Source: Salipaludibacillus aurantiacus (GTDB lineage Bacteria > Bacillota > Bacilli > Bacillales > Salisediminibacteriaceae). Taken from it: a DNA stretch of 64,000 bases. The notes beneath the pieces are model-generated. The model ran no database searches. It had not been told where the DNA came from and saw only the letters and a program-made list of their open reading frames with translations. Below are positions 26,386 to 36,018 of this stretch, in pieces. The stretch is from contig NZ_FOGT01000001.1 of the NCBI RefSeq assembly GCF_900111295.1, forward strand, positions 124,001-188,000, read 5' to 3'. Position 1 is the stretch's first letter. Each line of letters starts with the position of its first letter. A program made the translations under genes and the position numbers.

Positions 26386-26877
26386 TTACGATAAAAATTG
26401 GTAATGGCGGATATACGTGCCATCTTCAAAAGTAAGATAATAAAATGAATGACGGTCTACTTGATCCATATAACTCACTTCATATACAGGTGTAGAGCCT
26501 GTCATCCCAAGCCGAACCGATTTTATTGATTGGATCTCCAGTTCGGATACGGCAATTTCCATAACTTCCTCTTTGGTAAGCCCTTCAGAATGCAGTCTTA
26601 CCTCAATATTAACTTCATCCCTGTCTTCATCCTCTTCTACCCATATGTAAATATCTTCCCCATCTTCATTTACCGCATCAATAACCTGATAGGAACGACG
26701 GCCGTGATAATACTGAATATCACGCACTTCAGAAAGTGAGACATGTTCAGAGGCCAGCTGAACAGCCGCTTCTTCACGTTCCCTGAGCGGTTCTGCTGTA
26801 ACGTAATAAATATAAGAAGAGAAGGCAATAAACCCTATAATAAAGACAGCTGAAATGGAAATAATCCAAGCTTTCAT
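26386..26877 (-). CDS. ypmB: YpmB (TseB-like) membrane-anchored protein
   Basis: 163 aa: an N-terminal membrane anchor (about 4-27) and two PepSY-like/YpmB repeats outside the cell (ASEHVSLSEVRDIQYYHGRRSYQVI and ISELEIQSIKSVRLG regions, each shown only in part). The B. subtilis homologue, also called TseB, modulates the elongation PBP2A in sidewall synthesis. Sits between ypmA and aspB as in B. subtilis. Confidence 0.88.
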   Translation of the reverse strand: MKAWIISISAVFIIGFIAFSSYIYYVTAEPLREREEAAVQLASEHVSLSEVRDIQYYHGRRSYQVIDAVNEDGEDIYIWVEEDEDRDEVNIEVRLHSEGLTKEEVMEIAVSELEIQSIKSVRLGMTGSTPVYEVSYMDQVDRHSFYYLTFEDGTYIRHYQFLS

Positions 26878-26887
26878 CTTTCATCAC

Positions 26888-27061
26888 TCACGTTTCATAA
26901 ATGGTAAAAACCATTTTCTCTCTTTCCTGGTCATCCAGGGCTAATCCGAACATCAGGTCCCTGTCTTTTAGAGTACGGTTCAGATTATCTACTATTTTAT
27001 AAAGGTCTTCACACTCATTAACTTTTACAGTACTTAACTTTTTAACCCCTTTTTCTCCCAT
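26888..27061 (-). CDS. ypmA: YpmA small protein (DUF4264)
   Basis: 57 aa, missed by length cut-offs. From ATG 27061 the protein reads KLSTVKVNE... and contains DLYKIVDNLNRTLKDRDLMF followed by KMVFTIYET, closely following YpmA of B. subtilis, which has 56 aa and the same block. GGAGGTGG lies upstream. Function unknown; it sits directly before ypmB (10 bp gap), as in B. subtilis. Confidence 0.9.
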   Translation of the reverse strand: MGEKGVKKLSTVKVNECEDLYKIVDNLNRTLKDRDLMFGLALDDQEREKMVFTIYET

Positions 27062-27151
27062 TGTCCCACTCCACCTCCAACATGGACAGTTCTGCAGCTA
27101 AAACGGAGAATATGCAACCTATTTTATCACATTTAAAAATGAATGTTAGTA

Positions 27152-28456
27152 TTATAAGAATTTTTTTGCCAGCTGATTGGCTTCAAAAACTATCTTTTCT
27201 TCATCAAACAGTAATAATTGACGATCAGAATAAACTGCCTTCCCATCAATAAATGTATCAGTCACGTCGCTGCCTCTTGCTGCATACACAAGGTGGGAAA
27301 GGATCCTGTCTTTGTTCCAGGGAGTAAGGTGGGCCTGGCCGGGTTCCACTAAAATAAAATCTGCTTTAAAGTCTCTCTCTATTTTCCCCAAATTCTCTAA
27401 ACTTAAAGCCTCAGCCCCTTTAAGTGTAGCCATTTCAAGAGTATCCTTCGCACTGGTAACCTCCGGATTTTCCCGTGTCCCTTTATGAATTAATGCAGAT
27501 AACCGGGCCTCTTCAAACATATCAAGATTATTGTTGCTGGCAGTGGAATCGGTACCTAGACTCACCGTGATCCCCTTTTCCAGAAAATCAGGGACAGGAG
27601 CTACCCCTGAGCCCAGTTTTAAATTACTCGCAGGGTTATGGGAAATGGCTGCTCCCCTGTTTTTTAAAATTTCAATTTCTTCTTCGTTAACATGAACAGC
27701 ATGGGCAGCTAAAACAGGACCGTTAAATACACCAAGTTCATCCAGATGACTAACCGGCCTCTTACCGTAAGTTTTAATATGCTCTTCCACTTCGCCTCTT
27801 GTTTCTGATACATGGGTATGAATCATCATCCGGTATTTTTCAGCAGTTTCAGCCACACGTTTTAAGAAAGTAGGCGGGCACGTATAAGGAGCATGCGGTG
27901 CAAGCACGATAGATAATCTTCCGTCTCCGGCCCCATTAAATGTCTCAAATAAGGAAACAGATTCAGCTAATTTATCCTCTTGTTCATGCGCAGGGCATAA
28001 GCCGATCATCCCCCGTCCGAGTACAGCTCTTAAACCTTTGTCTATAACCAGCTTTGCTGTCTCCTTCATATGCAGATGGTACATATCCAAAAACGTCGTC
28101 GTCCCTGACTTAATCATTTCAATCATGGCCACCTGGGCTGCCTGCAATACTGTTTCCCTGTCAAACCGGGATTCGTTGGGCCACATTACCTGCTTTAACC
28201 ACGTCATTAAAGGCATGTCATCGCCCGCTCCACGTAATAAAGCACTCCCTAAATGTCCGTGCGTATTAATAAAACCGGGAAGGAGCCATTTTCTTTTACC
28301 GTCAATGACCTTGTCAGCCTGTTCAATTTCTATATCAGTGGGACTTCCCTCACCAGTTTTCTCAAATGTATTATTTTTAATAGTGACATACCCTTCAAAA
28401 ATGTCGTTATTTCGGTTAAGTGTGACAATGGTTACGGAATGAATAATGGTAATCAC
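27152..28456 (-). CDS. mtaD: MtaD-type 5'-methylthioadenosine/S-adenosylhomocysteine deaminase
   Basis: Amidohydrolase-superfamily deaminase, 434 aa. Metal ligands and substrate residues are in place: NTHGHLGS (HxH near 67-69), the W in MTWLKQVMWP, IHTHVSETRGEVEEH (near 211-223), AAHAVHVNEEE and GTDSTASNNNLDMFEE (Asp near 304). This block pattern separates MtaD from guanine deaminases. It would recycle the adenine moiety of methylthioadenosine or SAH. GTG 28456, with AGGAG 8 bases upstream, is preferred. It lies between ypmA and dinG, where B. subtilis has no gene. Confidence 0.85.
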   Translation of the reverse strand: MITIIHSVTIVTLNRNNDIFEGYVTIKNNTFEKTGEGSPTDIEIEQADKVIDGKRKWLLPGFINTHGHLGSALLRGAGDDMPLMTWLKQVMWPNESRFDRETVLQAAQVAMIEMIKSGTTTFLDMYHLHMKETAKLVIDKGLRAVLGRGMIGLCPAHEQEDKLAESVSLFETFNGAGDGRLSIVLAPHAPYTCPPTFLKRVAETAEKYRMMIHTHVSETRGEVEEHIKTYGKRPVSHLDELGVFNGPVLAAHAVHVNEEEIEILKNRGAAISHNPASNLKLGSGVAPVPDFLEKGITVSLGTDSTASNNNLDMFEEARLSALIHKGTRENPEVTSAKDTLEMATLKGAEALSLENLGKIERDFKADFILVEPGQAHLTPWNKDRILSHLVYAARGSDVTDTFIDGKAVYSDRQLLLFDEEKIVFEANQLAKKFL

Positions 28457-28468
28457 TAACCTCACTCC

Positions 28469-31288
28469 TTACTTATCAATTAAAGGCTGGTTAAACCAAT
28501 CGGCAATTCTCTCCTCCATCTCACTCATTGGCTCTTCAATCATAGGAATATCCGGAAGAGAACGGGTAAACGATTTGCCGTACCGGGTAGTCGTTAGTCT
28601 TCTGTCCAGAACAACGACTATTCCACGGTCCGTTGAGCTTCGAATTAATCTTCCAAAACCTTGTTTAAAACGGATCACAGCCTGCGGCAGAGCCAGTTTC
28701 ATGAAAGGAGAGTGGCCTTCTTCCTTCAGGGTATCCGACCGCTTTTTAAATACCGGGTCATTCGGAGGGCTGAACGGCAGACGGGCCATAACAATGGCAC
28801 TTAGGTCACTCCCAGGTATATCTACTCCTTCCCAGAAGCTGCTTGTTCCGAACAGAATGGCCTGGTCAAATTGCTGAAAATTTTTGGTGAGTTTTGATCT
28901 GCTTTTTGTTTGAATTCCCTGTGCGATGAGCATAAAAGACTCATCCAGCATTTTTTTTAATTGGAAATACGTTTTCCGAAGCATATCATAGGAAGTAAAC
29001 AGTACAAGCATTTTCCCCTTGGTGACATGAGCTATACGGTATATTTGCAGAGCCGCTGCTTCAATATAAGCTTCCTCGCCTGCTTCCTGAATTAAAGGCA
29101 TATCTTCCGGAACCATAAAAGACACTTGTTTATCCCAGGAAAAAGGAGAGTCCACTTGTTTTGTCTCTACTTGAAAGTCTTCCAGACCAAGCCTGTGAAT
29201 CATATATTTGAACTGATTATTGACCGTTAACGTAGCAGACGTCAAAATAACTCTGTCTTTTTTAGCAAAGAAATTGTCTGCCAGTTTATCAGCTATCTGA
29301 ATAGGTGAACCATGTACAGCTATGGACTGCTTAGGGCCCTTCGTTTCAAGCTCAAGCCAGTAAACCGAAGAGTCTTCATGATTTAGAATGAGTTCATGAA
29401 AAGAGAGGTACTGTTCTTCAATTTTAAATAACAAAGCTGCCATCCATTCAGCTTCCCGCTGGTGATGATCTGAAGTTTCTTTGTCTTCGAGCAGTAAATC
29501 CGTCTCCCTGATGATATAATTAAGCTTTTTAAGAAGAGCTTTAAATAAATTGTCGCACCTTCCAGCTGTCTCCCGTACTGTGTCCCAGAACTTGTCTGCT
29601 GAATTTATAATTTTCGATAGTCTGCCGGTTTCATTTTTGCCAGCCATTCCTTTACCGGCATACTGATTTAACAACAAAAATAAATCGTTCCATTCCTGTT
29701 TAAACTGACCGGATAATTCAAAGAATTCCTTGCTGTTTTCCTTTAATCCGGACCCCATCAGCCGCCAGATGTTTTCCGGCACCCATCCCTCTTTCTCTCT
29801 TACTAAATCATTAAGAAGCTGAGTCATTGTCAAATAATCCAGTTTCCCTCCAAACTGACGTGTCGCTGAATCTTCCAAATGATGCGCTTCATCAACGATC
29901 AGAGTTGAATAGGAAGGAAGTATCTGATGTTCTGCCGCCATATCAGTAAAAAGAAGCGAATGATTGGTTATAATGAGATCTGCTTTCTTAGACTGCTTTC
30001 TTGCTCTTTGGTAAAAACAGCGGCTGAACCATGGACACTGAGGCGTGGAACAAGATCTCGGGTCACTTGCAACTTCTTCCCAGAAGCGGGAATTTCCCGA
30101 TGCCAGACTAAGCTCTTCAACATCCCCGGTATCTGTTTCCGTTAACCAGACTAGTATTTGAGCTTTCGATAATGTTCTGTCATATGAATCTATAGGATCA
30201 TTAATTAAAATGTTTTCAAATTTCTGCAGACATAAATAATGGGATCGGCCTTTAAGCAGAGCAGCTTTGATCTTAAAAGGCAGAAGTTGCTGCAAAGCAG
30301 GAAGCTCTTTTGAAACAATCTGATCCTGTAACTGGACAGTTTCTGTACTGATCACTACCGGACCACTTTCTGTACGTGAATAAAGAGCCGCAGGTATTAA
30401 ATAACCGAGTGTTTTTCCTGTTCCTGTGCCAGCTTCAATTAATCCTATACTGTCATTCTTGAAAACCTCATCAATAAACCTGATCATGTCCATCTGCCCT
30501 TCCCTGCGTTCATATGAAGGGATCTTTTCTTTCATAAAATTTACATTTTCCAGTGTCGAGTGAAGAAAATCAGTCACTGATTCAGGGACGGCACCAGCAG
30601 TTACTTCTCCTGAATAACCAGCCGGTTCCTTAACTGCAAGACCTCTAAAAGCGTCTATCTCTGGAAAGTCCTCAGGGGAAGATTTACTGAGCTCAATCCA
30701 TTCCCGCAATATAGACCCTGTATCACTCTTTAAGCGTCCTTGCAGCTTTTCTAATTGCTGCAGCGTGAGAAGCGGAAGAGCCGACAGCCTTTGAAAGATT
30801 TCTATTAATAGTAAAGCTGTAGCTTCTGCATCGCTGTCTGCCCGGTGTGGTTCAAAATGATCCATCTCAAAACTTTCAGTCAGCTGAGACAGTTTAAAAC
30901 TGTCCTGAGTAGGAAACACAATCCTTGAAAGCTCAACTGTATCAATAACTGGTCCTTCAAAAGGCACGTAACCTGCATTAACCAATTCATCATTTATAAA
31001 TTTCAAATCAAATTCGACATTGTGTGCAACAAAATAAGCTCCTTCTAATTCTTCAAGCAGGCCAGGGGCAATTTCAGAAAACACAGGCGCTTCTGACACA
31101 TGCTTCTCGTGTATATTAGTCAGAGACTTAATAAATGGAGGTATAGAGCGCTCCGGATTTATGTAAGTGGAATAGCGGTGAATAATTTGCTCATTTTCCA
31201 CTACTGAATAAGCGAGTTGAATAATCCTGTCCCCCCGCGAAAAAGACACCCCGGTCGTTTCCACATCAAGGACAACAAAACGGTTCAT
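28469..31288 (-). CDS. dinG: DinG-family helicase with 3'-5' exonuclease domain
   Basis: 939 aa. An N-terminal DEDDh exonuclease (LDVETTG at about 6-12, VAHNVEFDLKF near 82) is fused to an XPD/DinG superfamily 2 helicase: Walker A EAGTGTGKT, DEAH box VDEAHHLED and C-terminal FGRLIRSSTDRG. Four cysteines lie where the Fe-S cluster of E. coli DinG sits (GRSHYLC, then C-x4-C-x5-C in CSTPQCPWFSRC). ATG 31288, with AAGGAAGG 7 bases upstream, gives the start of B. subtilis DinG. Likely acts in DNA repair. Confidence 0.93.
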   Translation of the reverse strand: MNRFVVLDVETTGVSFSRGDRIIQLAYSVVENEQIIHRYSTYINPERSIPPFIKSLTNIHEKHVSEAPVFSEIAPGLLEELEGAYFVAHNVEFDLKFINDELVNAGYVPFEGPVIDTVELSRIVFPTQDSFKLSQLTESFEMDHFEPHRADSDAEATALLLIEIFQRLSALPLLTLQQLEKLQGRLKSDTGSILREWIELSKSSPEDFPEIDAFRGLAVKEPAGYSGEVTAGAVPESVTDFLHSTLENVNFMKEKIPSYERREGQMDMIRFIDEVFKNDSIGLIEAGTGTGKTLGYLIPAALYSRTESGPVVISTETVQLQDQIVSKELPALQQLLPFKIKAALLKGRSHYLCLQKFENILINDPIDSYDRTLSKAQILVWLTETDTGDVEELSLASGNSRFWEEVASDPRSCSTPQCPWFSRCFYQRARKQSKKADLIITNHSLLFTDMAAEHQILPSYSTLIVDEAHHLEDSATRQFGGKLDYLTMTQLLNDLVREKEGWVPENIWRLMGSGLKENSKEFFELSGQFKQEWNDLFLLLNQYAGKGMAGKNETGRLSKIINSADKFWDTVRETAGRCDNLFKALLKKLNYIIRETDLLLEDKETSDHHQREAEWMAALLFKIEEQYLSFHELILNHEDSSVYWLELETKGPKQSIAVHGSPIQIADKLADNFFAKKDRVILTSATLTVNNQFKYMIHRLGLEDFQVETKQVDSPFSWDKQVSFMVPEDMPLIQEAGEEAYIEAAALQIYRIAHVTKGKMLVLFTSYDMLRKTYFQLKKMLDESFMLIAQGIQTKSRSKLTKNFQQFDQAILFGTSSFWEGVDIPGSDLSAIVMARLPFSPPNDPVFKKRSDTLKEEGHSPFMKLALPQAVIRFKQGFGRLIRSSTDRGIVVVLDRRLTTTRYGKSFTRSLPDIPMIEEPMSEMEERIADWFNQPLIDK

Positions 31289-31432
31289 AACATTACCTTC
31301 CTTCTTCATCAAAAAATAAAGCATCTCACTTATTGTAGCATGTGAAGGTGGAGGATTCACCTAAATATAAATGATAAATCTGTCCATCTCCATAAATAAA
31401 CAGAGCCAGTGACAAAACTCAGATAAAAAAAG

Positions 31433-31461
31433 GAATGGCCCTCACTTAAAGAGAGCCATTC
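31433..31461. terminator. terminator after panD
   Basis: GAATGGC(C)CTC / GAG(A)GCCATTC with a 7-base loop; A6 on the left and T5 on the right give T tracts on both strands. Same arm sequence as the terminator at 40641-40672. Confidence 0.8.
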
Positions 31462-31537
31462 TTTTTAAATTAAGTTGAATTATTCGAACTGCACCCGCTT
31501 GTATTCTGAAGAGTGAGTGTTTGCTTAATCTGATGGT

Positions 31538-31921
31538 TCAGCGATAGGTAGCTGCCGGTTCGGTGCCCATCATCTCAATAATATTATTTGCTTCGTCCAG
31601 AATAGCCACTTTAGGTTCGTGTGTAAGACATTCTTTTTCTTCCAGCCATTTGTAAGAAATAATTATTACTTTGTCTCCTGGCTGAACAAGCCTTGCTGCC
31701 GCACCATTTAAACAAATTGTTTTTGAACCGCGCGATCCGGAAATAATATACGTCTCCAGCCTTGCGCCATTATTATTGTTTACTACTTGCACTTTTTCAT
31801 TTTCCATCATTCCCGTCGCATCTAACAGATCCTGGTCTATTGTGATACTGCCTACATAATTTAAGTCAGCTTCTGTTACTGTCGCCCGGTGAATTTTCCC
31901 GCTCATCATTTCCCTGTACAT
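31538..31921 (-). CDS. panD: aspartate 1-decarboxylase
   Basis: Makes beta-alanine from aspartate for pantothenate. 127 aa, full length. The proenzyme self-cleaves between G24 and S25 (YVGSITID) to give the pyruvoyl group; K9 near the start and the conserved R and Y in [10 protein letters not shown] are present. Starts one base after the panC stop, in the order panB-panC-panD as in B. subtilis. Confidence 0.96.
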   Translation of the reverse strand: MYREMMSGKIHRATVTEADLNYVGSITIDQDLLDATGMMENEKVQVVNNNNGARLETYIISGSRGSKTICLNGAAARLVQPGDKVIIISYKWLEEKECLTHEPKVAILDEANNIIEMMGTEPAATYR

Positions 31922-32791
31922 TTAATTTTCCCCTTCCATTTCGCCTTGTCTCCATGTCTGATTATCTATCAGCCTCGCATTGCTATAATAGACCGCCACA
32001 GCCAGAATAAGATCACCTTCAAGCCTTGATAGCGGCGTAAGTTCTGGAAAACGGTAAACTGATACATAATCAATTTGCCCTGAGATTCTTTTTTCGAGCT
32101 TGCTGCGTGTCCAGGATTCCAGTTCATATGAAAACTGAAACTCCCCGCTTAATGCCTTTGTGACTGCCTCTTTCACTGTTTTATAAATTTGCGGTGCTTC
32201 CTCTCTTTCACTTTCAGTTAAATTAACATTTCTGGAGCTTTTAGCGAGACCGTCTTCTTCCCTTACAATATCTACAGGTACAACTGTTACATCCATATGA
32301 TAATCTGAAACCATACGTTTTATTACCGCAACCTGCTGTGCGTCTTTCATTCCGAAATAAGCATAGTCAGGATTCACCGCTTGAAACAGTTTCATCACAA
32401 CAGTTGCTACGCCATCGAAATGGCCGGGCCGGCTCGCTCCGCAAAGAACCTCCGTCCCTTCATGGACTGTTAAGGTAGCGCTCATAGGCCCAGGATACAT
32501 TTCTGATATATGCGGGTAAAACAGCACATCTACTCCGTGAGTTTCTGCCAGCCTCATATCTCTATCATGATCCCTGGGATAATCTTCAAAGTCTTCTCCT
32601 TCTCCGAACTGAAGAGGATTGACAAAAATGCTCATTACTGTAAGGTCTGTACCTTCTTTTGCTTTTTCAACGAGTTTTAAATGACCTTCATGCAGGAACC
32701 CCATTGTAGGCACAAATCCAATGATTTTCCCTTTTTCCTTTTCACTTTTTAAATAGTCTTTCAACTCACTGATTCTATTTATTTCAATCAT
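31922..32791 (-). CDS. panC: pantoate-beta-alanine ligase (pantothenate synthetase)
   Basis: Joins pantoate and beta-alanine with ATP. 289 aa. Nucleotidyltransferase motifs: MGFLHEGH (HxGH-like, near 30-37), [19 protein letters not shown] near 57-75 and the lysine-rich KSSRNVNL near 185. Overlaps panB by 8 bp. Confidence 0.96.
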   Translation of the reverse strand: MIEINRISELKDYLKSEKEKGKIIGFVPTMGFLHEGHLKLVEKAKEGTDLTVMSIFVNPLQFGEGEDFEDYPRDHDRDMRLAETHGVDVLFYPHISEMYPGPMSATLTVHEGTEVLCGASRPGHFDGVATVVMKLFQAVNPDYAYFGMKDAQQVAVIKRMVSDYHMDVTVVPVDIVREEDGLAKSSRNVNLTESEREEAPQIYKTVKEAVTKALSGEFQFSYELESWTRSKLEKRISGQIDYVSVYRFPELTPLSRLEGDLILAVAVYYSNARLIDNQTWRQGEMEGEN

Positions 32792-33629
32792 TTGCTCCTC
32801 TGCCTCCGTAAAGCTCTATCTCATCCCGTTCAACAGGCTTAAAGACGTGTTTCTTATCCGGGAAAGACCGATTCTTTACGTCTTCTTTGAATTGAACAAG
32901 AGATTGTTCAATAATTTCTTTTATATTAGTATATTGTTTAACGAATTTTGGCATATGCCCGCTGTGATAACCAATAATGTCATGGTAAACAAGCACTTGT
33001 CCGTCCGTGTACCGTCCTCCGCCAATTCCAATAACAGGAATAGTTAATGACTTGGCTACTGTCTCTGCCAGAGCTTCAGGCACACATTCAAGAACAAGGA
33101 GACAAGCCCCGGCTTCTTCTAGGGCAGCCGCATCTTTGATCAGCTTTTCAGCCTCTGCAGCTTCTTTTCCCTGAACAGAATATCCGCCGAGTACACCGAC
33201 AGCTTGCGGCGTGAGACCAAGGTGGGAAACGACAGGTACTCCTGCCTGGACTAAAAGCGCTGTCTTTTCTATAACTGGTCCGTTTCCTTCGAGCTTTACA
33301 GCATGGGCGCCGCCTTCCTGAATCAGCCTCCGTGCGTTTGCAAATGTTTCTTCTATGCCAGCATGATAGGATAAAAAGGGCATATCCGCCACCACAAACG
33401 TATCAGTTGCTCCTCTTTTCACTGCTTTCGTGTGATGAACCATATCGTCCATCGTCACTGGAACGGTTGATTCATAGCCAAGCACGACCATCCCTAATGA
33501 ATCGCCTACGAGAATCACGTCGACAGCTGCCTGTTCAGCTAACTTTGCTGAAGGTGCGTCATAGGCAGTTACCATAACAACAGGCTCGTGACTGCTTTTC
33601 ATTTTTTTAAAATCTGTCGTTGTTTTCAT
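32784..33629 (-). CDS. panB: 3-methyl-2-oxobutanoate hydroxymethyltransferase
   Basis: First committed step to pantothenate, using methylene-tetrahydrofolate. 281 aa. TIM-barrel signatures: VTAYDAPSA near 20-28, [21 protein letters not shown] (metal-binding Asp near 43) and [10 protein letters not shown] near 148. First gene of panBCD; 286 bp to birA upstream, where the only feature I see is the birA hairpin. Confidence 0.96.
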   Translation of the reverse strand: MKTTTDFKKMKSSHEPVVMVTAYDAPSAKLAEQAAVDVILVGDSLGMVVLGYESTVPVTMDDMVHHTKAVKRGATDTFVVADMPFLSYHAGIEETFANARRLIQEGGAHAVKLEGNGPVIEKTALLVQAGVPVVSHLGLTPQAVGVLGGYSVQGKEAAEAEKLIKDAAALEEAGACLLVLECVPEALAETVAKSLTIPVIGIGGGRYTDGQVLVYHDIIGYHSGHMPKFVKQYTNIKEIIEQSLVQFKEDVKNRSFPDKKHVFKPVERDEIELYGGRGAND

Positions 33630-33678
33630 TTCCTGACTCCTTTCATTGAAAGGACGAAAAAGGGGCTAAAACGCAAAT

Positions 33679-33707
33679 AAACCTTCTCCAGCAAGGAAAG
33701 AAGGTTT
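33679..33707 (-). terminator. terminator after birA
   Basis: 9-bp stem AAACCTTCT / AGAAGGTTT with an 11-base loop, and a T-rich run further on (minus strand, towards 33655). It separates the ypjD-birA operon from panBCD. Confidence 0.65.
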
Positions 33708-33915
33708 GCACTGCTAACTTTTTGAGAAAAATACGAAAAGACACTGAAACATCATTCAGCTGCATCTCCTGTATTTCACTTCATCTGTTTAACCCTCTGT
33801 CCCCGTCCGTCTCCGGATCAAGGCAGACTATTGTCTACTCTATTTTTAACTGGTACAGTTCCTAAAGGATACTGTCCGTTTCAATTATAGCAAATTATCA
33901 GAAAAAATGTGACAT

Positions 33916-34878
33916 TTATTTAAACTCAATATCGGCCGAATAAATCCGGTGAGTCTCGCCTTGATTGTCCTGTAATAAAAGGACGCCTTCATCGTCAATT
34001 CCTAAAGCATAGCCTTCAGTTGTTCCCGCCGTACTTCTGGCAACGATTTTTTTCCCTATAGACACTGCATGAGCTTCCCAGAGAGGTTTTATGAGGGAAA
34101 AACCTTGAGAAAGATAGGTCCTGTAAAGCCAGGAAAATTCGTTGAGAATAGCAGCAATCACCTCTGCCCGGTTAAACGGCTTTCCCGCTTCTATATTCAT
34201 GGAAGTGGCAATCTCACTAAGGTCATCAGGGAACCCGCCATGGTTAACATTGAGACCAATCCCGATAATCACCGACTGGACTCTGTCAGGATCCGCCTGC
34301 ATTTCTGTTAAAATTCCGCAGAGCTTTTTCCCGTTAACTAACAGGTCATTAGGCCATTTTATGGACAAGGGCAAACCGGAAACACTTTCAATTGCCCGTG
34401 TGACGGCTACTGCAGTGAGTAAAGTTAACTGAGGAGCCTTCCGGAAATCTATTTGGGGCTTTAAAATCAGGCTCATCCATACCCCTGCTCCTTTTTCTGA
34501 GTCCCAAACTCTGCCAAGACGCCCCTTCCCTCCAGTCTGCTCATCTGCTACCACCACAGTTCCTTCACCCACGCCCTCATTTGCAAGCTGCTGGGCGACT
34601 GTTTGAGTAGACGTAACAGAATTATGGTAAACTACATTTTCAAAAAGATCGTTCTTTTTAATTCTTGAGTAAATATCATGTTCACTCAGCAGATAAGCAC
34701 TCTTAGTTAATTGATAACCTTTGTTTTGCACAGCTATAATATCGTATCCTTCGTTCCTGAGAGCTTTAATATGCTTCCATACAGCCGTTCTGCTGCAATT
34801 AAGCTCGTTACTGATCTTTTCACCGGATAAAAATGTGTTGTCATTCTGTCTTAATAGTTTTAGAACTTTACCTTTCAT
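33916..34878 (-). CDS. birA: bifunctional biotin ligase / biotin operon repressor
   Basis: Attaches biotin to acyl carrier proteins and, with biotinyl-AMP, represses biotin genes. 320 aa. N-terminal winged helix (LSGEKISNELNCSRTAVWKHI, near 18-38), so the regulatory form; catalytic GKGRLGRVW near 117-125 and IKWPNDLL near 176. C-terminal SH3-like domain ends TEGYALGIDDEG. Overlaps cca by 4 bp (ATGA); last gene of its operon. Confidence 0.95.
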   Translation of the reverse strand: MKGKVLKLLRQNDNTFLSGEKISNELNCSRTAVWKHIKALRNEGYDIIAVQNKGYQLTKSAYLLSEHDIYSRIKKNDLFENVVYHNSVTSTQTVAQQLANEGVGEGTVVVADEQTGGKGRLGRVWDSEKGAGVWMSLILKPQIDFRKAPQLTLLTAVAVTRAIESVSGLPLSIKWPNDLLVNGKKLCGILTEMQADPDRVQSVIIGIGLNVNHGGFPDDLSEIATSMNIEAGKPFNRAEVIAAILNEFSWLYRTYLSQGFSLIKPLWEAHAVSIGKKIVARSTAGTTEGYALGIDDEGVLLLQDNQGETHRIYSADIEFK

Positions 34879-36017
34879 CTGTTAAACTCCTTTTCTGCCC
34901 AGGCAAGGACCGCTTTTTTTTCATTAGCGACAGCCCCTTCCACAACAGCTTTCTCTATGCTTTTAAGCCACCGGCCAATCTCCCATCCGGACAATGCCGG
35001 GAACTGTGCTATAAGGTCCCTCCCGGTTACCGGTAAGTCACTTTTATTTTTTACCGGTAAATCATTATAGACCTCGTGCCATTTATCCGCTGTTATCGTT
35101 CCAGGTTTAACCAGTTTGACAAGTAGAATAGCAATATCCAGCCGTTGTTCGCCAAGCACATATATATCGTAAAGGCTCCACCCGTCTGAAAAGAACTGGT
35201 GCACTTTAGAATGAATTGTGATGACATCTTTTGTGAGGCGGTTTGACCTTTTATAGTAAGACAGTCCTGCCTTAGCACTTTCCGGGGCGTTATTATAAAG
35301 AGCAACAGACCACCATGTTAGAAGATCATTTATAAAAAGAGGTTTCTTCAAAGTCCTCAAACTGGATTGCACTTCCGCATTCTTAAAGACAAATGGGAGC
35401 TGTTGGAAAACCCGCTGTTTCAGGAGCCAGTCCCAGTCTATCCCCGATAAATTGGTCTGGCTCATTTTTTCTGTTTCCGATGCAATACGTTCGGCAGCGG
35501 GTTTTAATATTAATTCAGCCAGGTCGTCCATATGATCCTGAGTCTCTTTATCTATCTTAAAACCAAGCTGAAGAGCAAACCTGAGAGCCCTCAGCAGCCT
35601 GAGTGGATCTTCAAGGAACGGAGCCCGGCTGTTTCCGATTGTCCTCAGCCTCTTAGTATCAATGTCTTCCTTCCCGCCGAAGGGGTCAATGATTTCCCCT
35701 TGCAGCGTTTTAGCCATTGAATTACAAGTAAAATCCCTATTCCTTAAATCCTCTTTAATTGACTTGCCTTTAAATGTGCTTACTTCCACCGGTTTACCCT
35801 TTACAGGCACAAGGACTGTCCCGTGCTGTATACCTACATCAATCGTCCGGGGAAATACCGACTGAATATCTCCAGTCTCCGCCTCCGTAGAGATATCAAC
35901 ATCATGAACAGGGTTTGACAGGTACTCATCTCTGACAGCCCCTCCGACTATATAACTTTCAAACCCAGCTTCCGTCAATACGGAAAGCACGTACTTTCCC
36001 GCTTCTTCCCAAGTCAT
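34875..36017 (-). CDS. cca: CCA tRNA nucleotidyltransferase
   Basis: Adds or repairs the 3' CCA of tRNAs without a template. 380 aa (B. subtilis 397). Class II motifs: GGAVRDEYL and DVDIST (the DxD metal site, near residues 22-43), RDFTCNSMA near 93 and EDPLRLLRALRFALQLGF near 137-154. No HD domain. Between bshA (1 bp gap) and birA, as in B. subtilis. Confidence 0.95.
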   Translation of the reverse strand: MTWEEAGKYVLSVLTEAGFESYIVGGAVRDEYLSNPVHDVDISTEAETGDIQSVFPRTIDVGIQHGTVLVPVKGKPVEVSTFKGKSIKEDLRNRDFTCNSMAKTLQGEIIDPFGGKEDIDTKRLRTIGNSRAPFLEDPLRLLRALRFALQLGFKIDKETQDHMDDLAELILKPAAERIASETEKMSQTNLSGIDWDWLLKQRVFQQLPFVFKNAEVQSSLRTLKKPLFINDLLTWWSVALYNNAPESAKAGLSYYKRSNRLTKDVITIHSKVHQFFSDGWSLYDIYVLGEQRLDIAILLVKLVKPGTITADKWHEVYNDLPVKNKSDLPVTGRDLIAQFPALSGWEIGRWLKSIEKAVVEGAVANEKKAVLAWAEKEFNR

Positions 36018-36018
36018 A

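Noticed and set aside
28446-28877. 143-codon plus-strand frame opposite dinG
   Set aside because: Lies inside a conserved helicase gene, with no homology I recognise and no ribosome site.
33630-33915. Riboswitch or biotin operator between panB and birA
   Set aside because: Only a simple hairpin is visible; no BirA palindrome (TTGTTAAC-type) or conserved riboswitch core was found.
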